From Cupriavidus taiwanensis (GTDB taxonomy: Bacteria; Pseudomonadota; Gammaproteobacteria; Burkholderiales; Burkholderiaceae): DNA of 50,029 nucleotides. The first letter of the stretch is position 1, and each line of letters opens with the position of its first letter. The position numbers were made by a program, and so were the translations under genes. The stretch spans positions 1,156,580 to 1,206,608 of the forward strand of contig NZ_LT976853.1 of NCBI RefSeq assembly GCF_900249755.1. The letters run 5' to 3'. Shown in pieces: positions 31,657 through 41,030 of the stretch. The notes under the pieces are model-generated. The model did no database searches. It saw only the letters and a list, made by a program, of their open reading frames with translations, and was not told where the DNA came from.

Positions 31657-32307
31657 TCAGTTCTTGGTGCCGAACAGGCGGTCGCCGGCATCGCCCAGGC
31701 CGGGCACGATATAGGCATCGGCATCCAGGTGGCTGTCGAGCGAGGCGACGAACAGCTTTACGCCCGGATGCGCCTTCTGGAACACTTCCACGCCTTCGGG
31801 CGCTGCCACCAGTGCGACGAAGGTAATAGCCTCGTCCTTGACGCCGCGGCGCTTGAGCACTTCCACCGCATGCGCGGCCGAATAGCCGGTGGCCACCATC
31901 GGGTCGCACAGGATGAAGCTGCGGTCTTCCAGCGCGGGCAGCCGCACCAGGTATTCCACCGGGCGGTGCTGCTCGTCGCGGTACACGCCGATATGGCCGA
32001 TGCGCGCCGACGGGATCAGCTCGACCAGCCCGTCGCTCATGCCCACGCCCGCGCGCAGCACCGGCACGATGGTCAGCTTCTTGCCGGCGATCACCGGCGC
32101 GTCCAGCTCGACCAGCGGGGTTTCGATGCGGCGCGTGGTCAGCGGCAGATTGCGGGTGATCTCGTAGCCCATCAGCAGCGTGATCTCGCGCAGCAGCTCG
32201 CGGAACGTGCGCGTCGACGTTTCCTTGTCGCGCATGTGCGAGAGCTTGTGCTGGATCAGCGGGTGGTCGAGGATGAAGAGGTTGGGAAAGCGCGGGTCTT
32301 GTTTCAT
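31657..32307 (-). CDS. upp: Uracil phosphoribosyltransferase
   Basis: 216 residues matching Upp: [40 protein letters not shown], the PRPP-binding loop [13 protein letters not shown], and the C-terminal [20 protein letters not shown] that contacts uracil. It salvages uracil to UMP. No uracil permease gene is adjacent; the neighbour upstream is an MFS carrier that belongs to the nicotinate region. Assignment secure. Confidence 0.97.
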   Translation of the reverse strand: MKQDPRFPNLFILDHPLIQHKLSHMRDKETSTRTFRELLREITLLMGYEITRNLPLTTRRIETPLVELDAPVIAGKKLTIVPVLRAGVGMSDGLVELIPSARIGHIGVYRDEQHRPVEYLVRLPALEDRSFILCDPMVATGYSAAHAVEVLKRRGVKDEAITFVALVAAPEGVEVFQKAHPGVKLFVASLDSHLDADAYIVPGLGDAGDRLFGTKN

Positions 32308-32438
32308 GGCTGGCGGCGAGGGCTCGGCGGGATGGCGAGTGAAGCGGGCGCGCGAGATCGGATGGACTCCACGCGCCGCGCCGTTGCAGCCGGATTGTAA
32401 TGGAAGCGGGCCGCCACGCCCGGCAGCGGCCCGCTGTG

Positions 32439-32462
32439 GCGCCCTCGGCTAGTCGAGGGCGC
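32439..32462. repeat. Hairpin spanning the MFS gene stop codon
   Basis: GCGCCCTCG and CGAGGGCGC form a perfect 9-bp stem; the loop GCTAGT contains part of the stop codon of the minus-strand MFS gene (stop at 32449-32451). No U-run follows, so it may stabilise the 3' end or slow the polymerase rather than act as a classical terminator. Confidence 0.6.
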
Positions 32463-33849
32463 GGTCCTTCGACTCGATATCCACCAGGAAGATGGCCAGC
32501 GCCGCCACTGCCAGGAACGAGGACAGCAGCGCCAGCGCCAGCGTGAACTGGCTGGCCATGATCGGCGCGACGATGGAAGGGGCGAACAGGCCGCCGAAGC
32601 GCGCCATCGCACCCGCGGTGCCCATGCCGCTGGCGCGCAGGTCGGTCGGGTACACCTCCGGCGTAAAGGCGTACAGCGCGCCCCAGGTGCCGAGCAGCGA
32701 GAAGCTCATCAGCAGGGTCGAACCGATCACCAGCGCCGGCGACGTGCCCAGGCTGTACAGCATGCACCCGGCCGCGCTCAGCAGCAGGAAGCCGATCAGC
32801 GTCGGCTTGCGGCCCCAGCGCTCGACGCCGTGCGCGGCCAGCGCGAATCCGGGCAGCTGCACCAGCGCCAGCACGATCAGGAACACCTGGCCGCGCATAA
32901 AGCCGAAGCCCTGGCCCGCCAGCTTCACCGGCAGGTAGACGAAGACCCCGTAATAAGCGATCGAGATCAGCATCCACGCCACCAGCAGGCAGATGGTGCG
33001 GCGCCGGCATCCGGCCGCGAACAGCGCGAACACCGATTTGCGCTCCGCCTTCTGCGGCGCCAGCGTGCCGATTTCCACCGGGACGCGGTTGGCCGCGGCC
33101 ACCCGCTGCAGCACCGCGCGCGCCTCTTCGGAGCGCCCGGACCGGTTCAGGTAGAGCGGCGACTCGGGAACGAAGAAGCGGAACACCACGCCGACCAGCG
33201 CCGGGATGCCGGTGACCAGGAAGATCAGCCGCCAGGCATCGTCGCCGCGCGACACCGCGATCAGCGCCAGGATCGCCAGCAGGATGGTGCCGACCGCCCA
33301 GAACGATTCCAGCAGCACCAGCCAGCGGCCGCGCCGGTCCGACGGCAGGAACTCGGCCATCATGGTGTAGTCGACCGGCAAGGTGCCGCCGACGCCGATG
33401 CCGGTCAGGAAGCGCAGCAGCAGCAGCCACTGGAAGTCCGGCGCGAACGCGGAAGCCACGCCGCAGATGGCGTCGATGACCACCGCCATCATCAGCACCG
33501 GGCGGCGGCCGATGCGGTCGGCCAGCCGGCCGAACACGAAGGCGCCGATCAGCATGCCGACGAAGAACATGGTGCCGGTCTGCAGCGCCGTCGGCACCGG
33601 AATGCCGAAGGTCGCGGCAATCGACGGTGCGGTGAAGCCGATCGACAGCACCTGCATCGCGTCGGCGAGCCAGACCAGCCCGAAAATGACGAACAGCCGG
33701 TACTGGAAGCGGCCGACGCCGGCCGCGCGGATGCCTTGCTCGATCGTGATGGTTTGCGACGACGCGGCGCGCGCGCCGGGCTGCGGGGGCGAGCCTAGCG
33801 TGGCGTCCGGGATGGTCGTGGTGGCCATGGATGAAATGGATGACGACAT
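32449..33849 (-). CDS. MFS transporter, aromatic acid/SV2-like type
   Basis: 466 residues with 12 predicted transmembrane helices. The MFS loop signature GRLADRIGRRPVLM lies between helices 2 and 3, and PVDYTMMAEFLPSDRRGRW between 4 and 5, as in the aromatic acid:H+ and SV2-like symporters. The second half repeats the loop motif as GVERWGRKPTLIGF. It is adjacent to the nicotinate degradation genes and may import nicotinate or a related pyridine acid (inferred). The start at 33849 has ACAGG upstream. A long leader region with a 15-codon ORF and palindromes lies before it. Confidence 0.85.
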   Translation of the reverse strand: MSSSISSMATTTIPDATLGSPPQPGARAASSQTITIEQGIRAAGVGRFQYRLFVIFGLVWLADAMQVLSIGFTAPSIAATFGIPVPTALQTGTMFFVGMLIGAFVFGRLADRIGRRPVLMMAVVIDAICGVASAFAPDFQWLLLLRFLTGIGVGGTLPVDYTMMAEFLPSDRRGRWLVLLESFWAVGTILLAILALIAVSRGDDAWRLIFLVTGIPALVGVVFRFFVPESPLYLNRSGRSEEARAVLQRVAAANRVPVEIGTLAPQKAERKSVFALFAAGCRRRTICLLVAWMLISIAYYGVFVYLPVKLAGQGFGFMRGQVFLIVLALVQLPGFALAAHGVERWGRKPTLIGFLLLSAAGCMLYSLGTSPALVIGSTLLMSFSLLGTWGALYAFTPEVYPTDLRASGMGTAGAMARFGGLFAPSIVAPIMASQFTLALALLSSFLAVAALAIFLVDIESKDRALD

Positions 33850-34001
33850 GTTTGTCTACCTGTCTTTATAGGCTGGTTCTGGAACTCGGAAGGCCGTGGG
33901 GTTCGAAACCGGCCGGCACGTCGTGCCGGCTGCCGCGGCATGCAAAGGCGCCGCGCTGCATTTCGACCTGGGCGATGGCTTTCCGCCTGGCGCGGCTCGA
34001 A

Positions 34002-34049
34002 CTAACCCGGTAGCACGCCTGCAACAGCTTCCTGGTACTGATACGACAT
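34002..34049 (-). CDS. Putative 15-residue leader peptide upstream of the MFS transporter
   Basis: Reads MSYQYQEAVAGVLPG, ending in TAG. The ATG at 34049 is preceded by CAGGAGTGACT, one of the best Shine-Dalgarno sequences in the region. It lies 150 bases upstream of the MFS start on the same strand, with a GC-rich inverted repeat in between. It could be a regulatory leader ORF or the remnant of a deleted gene. No peptide family recognised. Confidence 0.4.
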   Translation of the reverse strand: MSYQYQEAVAGVLPG

Positions 34050-34240
34050 AGTCACTCCTGGTTGTCTACCCTTGGTTTGGTCAGGCCCGGTCTCCCGGTT
34101 GGTCTGGCGGGACTATGCAAGCCCCGGGGCCAGCGCGTCCGGTGAGGTAAAGGGCCGGTCTTATGGTTTTGTGTTCTTGTCCGCCGCGTGCGGCGCGCCG
34201 TCCTTGTGCGGGGAGGCACCGCTGCGTGCCTGCTGGCACT

Positions 34241-34260
34241 CATGTAGTGCGCACTACATG
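34241..34260. promoter_or_regulatory. Perfect 20-bp palindrome, candidate operator
   Basis: CATGTAGTGCGCACTACATG is perfectly self-complementary. A half-site CTACATG recurs 15 bases later at 34275-34281. Size and symmetry suit a dimeric TetR- or MarR-type repressor. It lies between the cytochrome fusion gene end and the MFS leader ORF, so the MFS gene is the likely target. Binding by the local NicS- or NicR-like regulators is inferred. Confidence 0.55.
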
Positions 34261-34378
34261 ATCGTTCAGCGTAAGCTACATGAAACTGGCGGGCAAGGCC
34301 GAATTGCGTTTCTCTCCTCGGGGTTTTCCCGCGCGCCGCATGCCAGGCGCCGCCGGCGGCGCGCGCGGTCTGCGCGCG

Positions 34379-37303
34379 TCAGTGGGCAGGCGCCGCGCGC
34401 AGGCGCGCGACGGTGTTCTCCAGGTCCTGCCATGCGGGTTTGTCGGGCGCAAAACGCGCGCGCAGGTATTGCGCCAGTTGCGCGATCTGCTGGTCGTCGA
34501 GCGTGTCGGCATAGGCCGGCATCGCGCCCAGCTCGCTGTTGGGCGGCGCCGGCATGCCGCGCAGCAGTACCTGGATCACGTTGTCCGGCAGCTTGCTGTG
34601 CAGGTTGGTATTGAGCGCCAGCGACGGCTTCACGCCGAATTGCGCGATGCCCTGGTCGGACTGGTGGCAGACCGCGCACGCGCTCTGGTACAGGCGTTCG
34701 GCGGGCCCGCCCAGCGTGCGCGCGGCCTGCTCGCTGCGCTGCTCGACCTGCGCCGCCTGCGCGGCCAGCACCGACGGTGCCGGCGCAGGCGCGCCGAACG
34801 AGGCCACGTAGTGCGCGATCGCGCGCACGTCGTCCTCGGGCAGCTGTGCGAGTTCCTCCACCACGGGCGCCATCGGTCCCGCCGCGGCGCCATGGTGCGG
34901 CGCATAGCCGCCGCGCAGGTAGGTGAACAGCGCGGCCTCGGTCCACGGCACCGGGGCCTGCGACAGCGCGGTCAGCGCCGGCGCTTCCCAGCCTTCGGCG
35001 CTGCCGCCGGTCAGGTAGCGGCGCCCGCCTTGCTCCGCGCCGAGCGCGTTGCGCGGCGAATGGCAGGCGCTGCAGTGGCCCAGTCCTTCCGCAAGGTAAG
35101 CGCCGCGGTTCCATTGCGCCGAGCGCGCCGGGTCCGGCGTAAAGCGTTCATTGCGATGGAACAGCAGGTTCCAGCCGGCCAGCAGCGGGCGCAGGTTGAA
35201 CGGGAACGCGAGCTGCGTCCGCGGCACGGCCGATTGCACCGGCTCGGCCGACATCAGGTACCCGTACAAGGCCTGCATGTCGCCGTCGCTGATCTTGGCG
35301 AAGGCGGTGTACGGGAACGCCGGATACAGGCGCCGCCCGTCGCGGTGGATGCCTTCGCGCATGGCGCGCTCGAACGCGGCGAACGACCAGTTGCCGATGC
35401 CGGTCTGCACGTCCGGCGTGATGTTGGTGCTGTAGACCGTGCCGAAGGGCGTTTCCAGCGGCAGGCCGCCGGCGTTCTTCGCGCCGCCCGGCGCGGTATG
35501 GCAGACCGCGCAGTCGCCGGCGGCGGCCACCAGCCGGCCGCGTTCGAGCGTGGCGGCGGAATAGAAGCCGGGCTCGGGCGGCGCCACCGGCGCGATCGGT
35601 GCGCGCCAGGGCAACACCGTGGCGCACAGGCCGGCGGCAGCGGCGGCGGCCGCTGCGATCCAGCCGCGCTTCCTGTTCTTGTTGCCGGGATTGGCCTCGG
35701 CCAGCGCCAGGCGGATGCGTTCGGCGCTGAACGGTGGCTTGCGCAGGCGCACGCCGGTCGCGTCGAAGATGGCATTGGCCACGGCGGCGGCGGCCGGCAG
35801 CGAATCGGTGGGGCCGGCAGCGAGCGCGTCGTGCGTGGCGAGCGTGCCGGCCAGCCGCACTTCCGGCAGCGCCTGCGCTGGCCGTGCGGGCAGGGTCTCG
35901 CCGGCATGGCGCGCGTCGGCGGGCCAGCTGTCGAAGGCCGGCGTGGCGGCGGTCAGCTGCAGCGCGGCGGCAGCGACGTCCTGCTCGATCGAGCGCGCGG
36001 CGGCGGCTGGCGGCCGCGGCAGCGCTTCGCTGTCATGGCCGACCGTGACGCGCGTGACGGCCAGCTCGCCTGTGCTGCCGTCGACCTCGACCTCGGCGAC
36101 CCACGCCGACCAGCTCTGGCCGGCATCGTGGTCGATGGTGTGGGCGTAGGCAAAGCCGCGGCCGCGCCGCACGTTGCCCGCGGCAGGCGTAGCGCGGGGC
36201 GCGGCCGGGTCCCAGCCGGCGCGCTCGGCCACCTGCCGCACCAGCGCGGTACCACGCGGGTCGTCCAGGTGCGCGAGGCGCAGCGCCACCGGGTTGGCAT
36301 CCGCAGCGGCGGCCAGCTCGTCAAGATGGGATTCGCGCGCGAAGACCTGTGCGCGCGCTGTCGTCAACGGTGCGGCTGTGAACGCGCTGGGGTCGCCGGA
36401 CACGGCCACTTCGACGTCGGGGATGCGATAGGGCGGTAGCGCAGCATCGCCGGCATCGCGCATATCGATGCTGTCCGTCACCGGCGCGCGCGTATGCGTC
36501 AGCCACAGCGCCAGCGGCGCGGCCGGGGCCGTGGCGCCTGCCAGCGTTGCGGCATAGGCGTCGATGGCGGCGTCGGTGCGCGCGCTATCGATGCGCAGAT
36601 CGAGCGCGGCATCGGCCAGCCCTGCATCGGATGCGCGCAGCCGCCGCACCACCGGTTGCCCGCTGGCATGGGCAAGCAGTGCCGCGTCGGCGGCGGCGTG
36701 CGGTGCCAGCAGCGCGGGGTCGGCGCGGTCGTCGGGCGCCTGCCAGCAGACCAGTTGCACCTGCGCTGGCGCGAGGCCCAGCAGCGCGGCGAGTTCGGCG
36801 CGCAGCGCGCCGGGGCGCGTGACGGGCAGCCATACGGTCAGCGTGCCGTCGCGCCAGTCGGCGACGGCGGTGCAGCAGGCTTCGTCATGGGTGCCTGCAA
36901 GCGGCCACTGGTAGTGCTGCGTGTAGCGTGCGCCGGAGTGCCTTAGCGCGTCGGCGGCATCGCCGCGCTGCGCCAGCGTGTGGCGTGCCGCCGGCGTGGT
37001 GTCGGCGCGGGGCGGGGCGGACCAGCGCGCGCGCAGGGCCCGTGCTGCGTCGGCGCCTTGCGCCGCCGAGACCGCGGCGACGCCGGCAAAGTTGTTGCGG
37101 ACCACCACCGCGCGGATGCCGGCCAGCGCCAGCGCGGCGTCGCGCTCGGCGTGCAGCAGGCGCGCCGCGAGCGGTGCGCCGCCCACCCAGCGCAAGCCGG
37201 GCGGCGTCAGCACGTGTGCCACCAGGCAATCGGCGGCGCGTGGCGGCAGGCCGGCGGTCAATGCGGTGTCCGCCGCAGCGGCCGGCACGAGGCCCGCGCT
37301 CAC
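34379..37303 (-). CDS. Nicotinate dehydrogenase cytochrome subunit with degenerate molybdopterin domain
   Basis: 974 residues. Residues ~25-540 align in order with residues ~205-750 of the intact molybdopterin subunit at 43615, but the catalytic GAGE is replaced by AAGPTDSLP and the first ~200 residues are missing. A transmembrane helix (RGWIAAAAAAAAGLCATVLP, ~545-565) follows. Then come three cytochrome c domains with heme motifs CAVCH (~597), CSACH (~742) and CAVCH (~874). The protein would anchor the enzyme and pass electrons to the respiratory chain. The GTG start at 37303 overlaps the nicA stop (GTGA), indicating coupling. In Pseudomonas putida NicB the molybdopterin and cytochrome parts form one ~1187-residue chain. 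Confidence 0.85.
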   Translation of the reverse strand: MSAGLVPAAAADTALTAGLPPRAADCLVAHVLTPPGLRWVGGAPLAARLLHAERDAALALAGIRAVVVRNNFAGVAAVSAAQGADAARALRARWSAPPRADTTPAARHTLAQRGDAADALRHSGARYTQHYQWPLAGTHDEACCTAVADWRDGTLTVWLPVTRPGALRAELAALLGLAPAQVQLVCWQAPDDRADPALLAPHAAADAALLAHASGQPVVRRLRASDAGLADAALDLRIDSARTDAAIDAYAATLAGATAPAAPLALWLTHTRAPVTDSIDMRDAGDAALPPYRIPDVEVAVSGDPSAFTAAPLTTARAQVFARESHLDELAAAADANPVALRLAHLDDPRGTALVRQVAERAGWDPAAPRATPAAGNVRRGRGFAYAHTIDHDAGQSWSAWVAEVEVDGSTGELAVTRVTVGHDSEALPRPPAAAARSIEQDVAAAALQLTAATPAFDSWPADARHAGETLPARPAQALPEVRLAGTLATHDALAAGPTDSLPAAAAVANAIFDATGVRLRKPPFSAERIRLALAEANPGNKNRKRGWIAAAAAAAAGLCATVLPWRAPIAPVAPPEPGFYSAATLERGRLVAAAGDCAVCHTAPGGAKNAGGLPLETPFGTVYSTNITPDVQTGIGNWSFAAFERAMREGIHRDGRRLYPAFPYTAFAKISDGDMQALYGYLMSAEPVQSAVPRTQLAFPFNLRPLLAGWNLLFHRNERFTPDPARSAQWNRGAYLAEGLGHCSACHSPRNALGAEQGGRRYLTGGSAEGWEAPALTALSQAPVPWTEAALFTYLRGGYAPHHGAAAGPMAPVVEELAQLPEDDVRAIAHYVASFGAPAPAPSVLAAQAAQVEQRSEQAARTLGGPAERLYQSACAVCHQSDQGIAQFGVKPSLALNTNLHSKLPDNVIQVLLRGMPAPPNSELGAMPAYADTLDDQQIAQLAQYLRARFAPDKPAWQDLENTVARLRAAPAH

Positions 37304-37797
37304 GACGCAGCCCCTTGCGCGGCCTGCCGCTGCAGCAGCGCGGCGCGCCGGACCGCGCGCACGATTTCCACATGGGTGCCGCAGCGGCACAGGTTGAAGC
37401 GCAAGGCTTCGCGGATCTGGGCTTCGTCGGGATCGGGATTGCGTGCCAGCAGCGCCTTGGCGGTCATGATCATGCCGTTCAGGCAGTAGCCGCATTGCGC
37501 GGCCTGCTCGTCGATAAAGGCCTGCTGCACCGGGTCGGGCTGCTGTGCCGTGCCCAGCCCCTCGAGCGTGGTCACCGCGTGGCCGACCGCGGCCCTGACC
37601 GGCAGCACGCAGGAACGCGCGGGCAGGCCGTCCACCAGCACCGTGCAGGCGCCGCACTGGCCCAGGCCGCAACCATACTTGGGCCCGTTGCAGCACAGGT
37701 CGTTGCGCAGGATGTAGAGCAGCGGCGTGTCAGGCGCGACGTCGAGCGTGTGCTCGGCGTGGTTGACCTGCAGGGTCAGGGGGCGGGGCGTGTTCAT
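37300..37797 (-). CDS. nicA: Nicotinate dehydrogenase iron-sulfur subunit
   Basis: 165 residues with two [2Fe-2S] clusters. The plant-ferredoxin-type cluster has Cys43, Cys48, Cys51 (YGCGLGQCGACTVLVDG) and Cys63. The second, helical cluster has Cys102, Cys105 (QCGYCLNGMIMTAKAL), Cys137 and Cys139 (RFNLCRCGTH). This is the small subunit of xanthine-dehydrogenase-type hydroxylases. It carries electrons from the molybdenum centre to the cytochromes. The gene is coupled to the cytochrome fusion and lies downstream of nicC, which supports the nicotinate role. Confidence 0.92.
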   Translation of the reverse strand: MNTPRPLTLQVNHAEHTLDVAPDTPLLYILRNDLCCNGPKYGCGLGQCGACTVLVDGLPARSCVLPVRAAVGHAVTTLEGLGTAQQPDPVQQAFIDEQAAQCGYCLNGMIMTAKALLARNPDPDEAQIREALRFNLCRCGTHVEIVRAVRRAALLQRQAAQGAAS

Positions 37798-37886
37798 CGG
37801 GGGCTGGGGGCGGTTTGAACATCACGCATCGCGGCGCCGCGCCCCTTCGTTGGCGAGGGGCGGCGGCGGGCAGGGCGGTCAGGCGA

Positions 37887-39146
<1,260 letters not shown>

Positions 39147-39295
39147 GGCGAAATCTTCCCAACCTATGGAAAACCCTGATCGCGATGTGATCGCTCGGCC
39201 ATGATGCGCTGCAATGGCGAATTCATGCGCAAAAACAGGGATTCATTCATTCAGAATGCACTGAACGAGTGAATCCGCGCAGGCGCAGAATCTGT

Positions 39296-39324
39296 TTGCA
39301 CAGATAAAGTGTGTACACTACAAT
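39296..39324 (+). promoter_or_regulatory. nicE operon promoter with operator
   Basis: TTGCAC (39296-39301) and TACAAT (39319-39324) are spaced by exactly 17 bases. The inverted repeat AGTGTGTACACT (39308-39319) fills the spacer up to the first base of the -10, as expected for repressor control. It shares the AGTG-N4-CACT pattern with the nicC-side operator. Confidence 0.65.
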
Positions 39325-39422
39325 CAATCGCAGCATGCCGGCCCCGGGCCGATGCAGGCGGACAGACCGACAGCGCGACCACAGCGCAACCAAGGGCAGA
39401 CAAACAGATGACGGAGTCGACA

Positions 39423-40175
39423 GTGCAGAAAGTTTTCCGAATCGGCCAGATCGTGCCGAGCTCCAACACCACCATGGAAACCGAGATCCCGGCGATGCTG
39501 GCCGCGCGCCAGCTGGTGCGCCCGGAGCGCTTCACCTTCCATTCGAGCCGGATGCGGATGAAGAAGGTGGTCAAGGAAGAGCTGGCCGCCATGGATGCCG
39601 AATCCGACCGCTGCGCGGTGGAGCTGAGCGACGCCCGCGTCGACGTGCTCGGCTACGCCTGCCTGGTGGCGATCATGGCGATGGGCCACGGCTACCACCG
39701 CGTCTCCGAGCAGCGCCTGCAGGCGCATACCGCCGAGAACGGCGGCGACGCACCGGTGATCACCAGCGCCGGCGCGCTGGTCGATGCGCTCAAGGTGATG
39801 GGCGCGAAGCGCATCGCGGTGGTGGCCCCCTACATGAAGCCGCTGACCGAACTGGTGGTCGACTACATCCGCAACGAAGGCTACGAGGTGGTCGACTACC
39901 GCGCGCTGGAGATCCCCGACAACCTGGAAGTCGGCCGCCACGATCCGGCGAAGCTGCCGGAGATCGTCGCGCAGATGAACACCGCCGATGCCGACGTGAT
40001 CGTGCTGTCCGCCTGCGTGCAGATGCCATCGCTGCCCGCGGTGGCCAGGGTCGAGGCCATGACCGGCAAGCCGGTCGTGACCGCTGCCGTCGCCACCACC
40101 TATGCGCTGCTCAAGCGCCTGGGGCTGGAGCCGGTGGTGCCGGGCGCGGGTGCGCTGCTGTCGGGCGCGTACTGA
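39423..40175 (+). CDS. nicE: Maleate isomerase
   Basis: 250 residues of the Asp/Glu/hydantoin racemase-like superfamily. MQKVFRIGQIVPSSNTTMET is typical for maleate cis-trans isomerases. The two catalytic cysteines are Cys80 in LGYACLVAIMAM and Cys198 in VLSACVQMPSLP. It makes fumarate from maleate, the last step of the nicotinate pathway. The GTG at 39423 has GGAG six bases upstream and gives the family length; an in-frame ATG at 39408 would add five residues. First gene of nicE-nicD-nicX-nicF. Confidence 0.92.
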   Translation: MQKVFRIGQIVPSSNTTMETEIPAMLAARQLVRPERFTFHSSRMRMKKVVKEELAAMDAESDRCAVELSDARVDVLGYACLVAIMAMGHGYHRVSEQRLQAHTAENGGDAPVITSAGALVDALKVMGAKRIAVVAPYMKPLTELVVDYIRNEGYEVVDYRALEIPDNLEVGRHDPAKLPEIVAQMNTADADVIVLSACVQMPSLPAVARVEAMTGKPVVTAAVATTYALLKRLGLEPVVPGAGALLSGAY

Positions 40176-40186
40176 AGGGGCGGGCC

Positions 40187-41017
40187 ATGGCAGACAGTAC
40201 TTTTCTCTACGGCGCCAACGTCCACGCCAACGGCATCCGCCAGCACTACCTGCGCTATGGCGGACAGCAGGGCGAGCGCGCGCGGCGCGATGCCGTCATC
40301 ATCGTGCCGGGCATCACCAGCCCCGCGGTGACCTGGGGCTTTGTCGGCGAGCGCTTCGGGCAGCAGTTCGATACCTATGTGCTCGACGTGCGCGGCCGCG
40401 GGCTGTCGCAGGCCGGCCCTGAACTGGATTACAGCATCGATGCGCAGGCCGCCGACGTGATCGCGCTTGCACAAGCGCTCGGGCTGCAGCGCTATGCCAT
40501 CGTCGGCCATTCGATGGGCGCGCGCATCGGCATCCGCGCCGCGCGCGGCAAGCCCGCGGGCCTGACCCGGCTGGTGCTGGTCGATCCGCCGGTGTCGGGC
40601 CCGGGACGCCGCGCCTACCCGTCGCAACTGCCGTGGTACATCGATTCGATCCGGCTGGCGCAGCAGGGCATCGACGCCGAAGGCATGCGCCGCTTCTGCC
40701 CGACCTGGACCGAAGACCAGCTGCGCCTGCGCGCGCAGTGGCTGCATACCTGCGACGAGCGCGCCATCCTGGCCAGCTTCAACGGCTTCCATGAAGACGA
40801 TATCCACGCCGACCTGCCGCAAGTGGCCGTGCCGGCGCTGCTGATGACCGCGGGCCGCGGCGACGTGATCCGCGTCGAAGACGTGCAGGAGATGCGTACG
40901 CTGCTGCCGGCCTTGCTGGTGGCGCATGTTGCCGATGCCGGCCACATGATCCCGTGGGACGACGAGGCCGGCTTCTACCGCGCCTTCGGCGACTTCCTGG
41001 GTGCGGCGCTGAACTGA
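40187..41017 (+). CDS. nicD: N-formylmaleamate deformylase, alpha/beta hydrolase
   Basis: 276 residues with the alpha/beta-hydrolase fold. Nucleophile serine is in YAIVGHSMGARIG; the oxyanion region VPGITSPAVTWGF and the C-terminal catalytic histidine in DAGHMIPWDD are present. NicD removes formate from N-formylmaleamate formed by NicX. It starts 11 bases after nicE and ends 13 bases before nicX, so the three are co-transcribed. Length is close to the ~267 of the P. putida enzyme. Confidence 0.9.
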   Translation: MADSTFLYGANVHANGIRQHYLRYGGQQGERARRDAVIIVPGITSPAVTWGFVGERFGQQFDTYVLDVRGRGLSQAGPELDYSIDAQAADVIALAQALGLQRYAIVGHSMGARIGIRAARGKPAGLTRLVLVDPPVSGPGRRAYPSQLPWYIDSIRLAQQGIDAEGMRRFCPTWTEDQLRLRAQWLHTCDERAILASFNGFHEDDIHADLPQVAVPALLMTAGRGDVIRVEDVQEMRTLLPALLVAHVADAGHMIPWDDEAGFYRAFGDFLGAALN

Positions 41018-41030
41018 ACAAGGAGCGAAC

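Larger units (their letters stand above)
33850..34378. other. Long leader/intergenic region upstream of the MFS gene
   Basis: About 530 bases separate the MFS start and the end of the cytochrome fusion gene. It holds a GCCGGCACG/CGTGCCGGC inverted repeat with a one-base centre (33912-33930), a 15-codon ORF (34002-34049), and a perfect 20-bp palindrome (34241-34260). The nonamer TTGTCTACC occurs twice, at 33852 and 34052 (plus strand), just upstream of the MFS and of the small ORF starts. No larger ORF was found. Confidence 0.6.

Noticed and set aside
34052..34243. A 63-codon minus-strand ORF upstream of the MFS gene
   Set aside because: Translation is Arg/Thr/Pro low complexity, without a ribosome site; the nearby 15-codon ORF in another frame has a far better one.
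39311..40186. Plus-strand open frame continuous with nicD
   Set aside because: It runs out of frame through nicE, lacks any motif, and nicD has its own ATG at 40187 with the hydrolase fold starting there.
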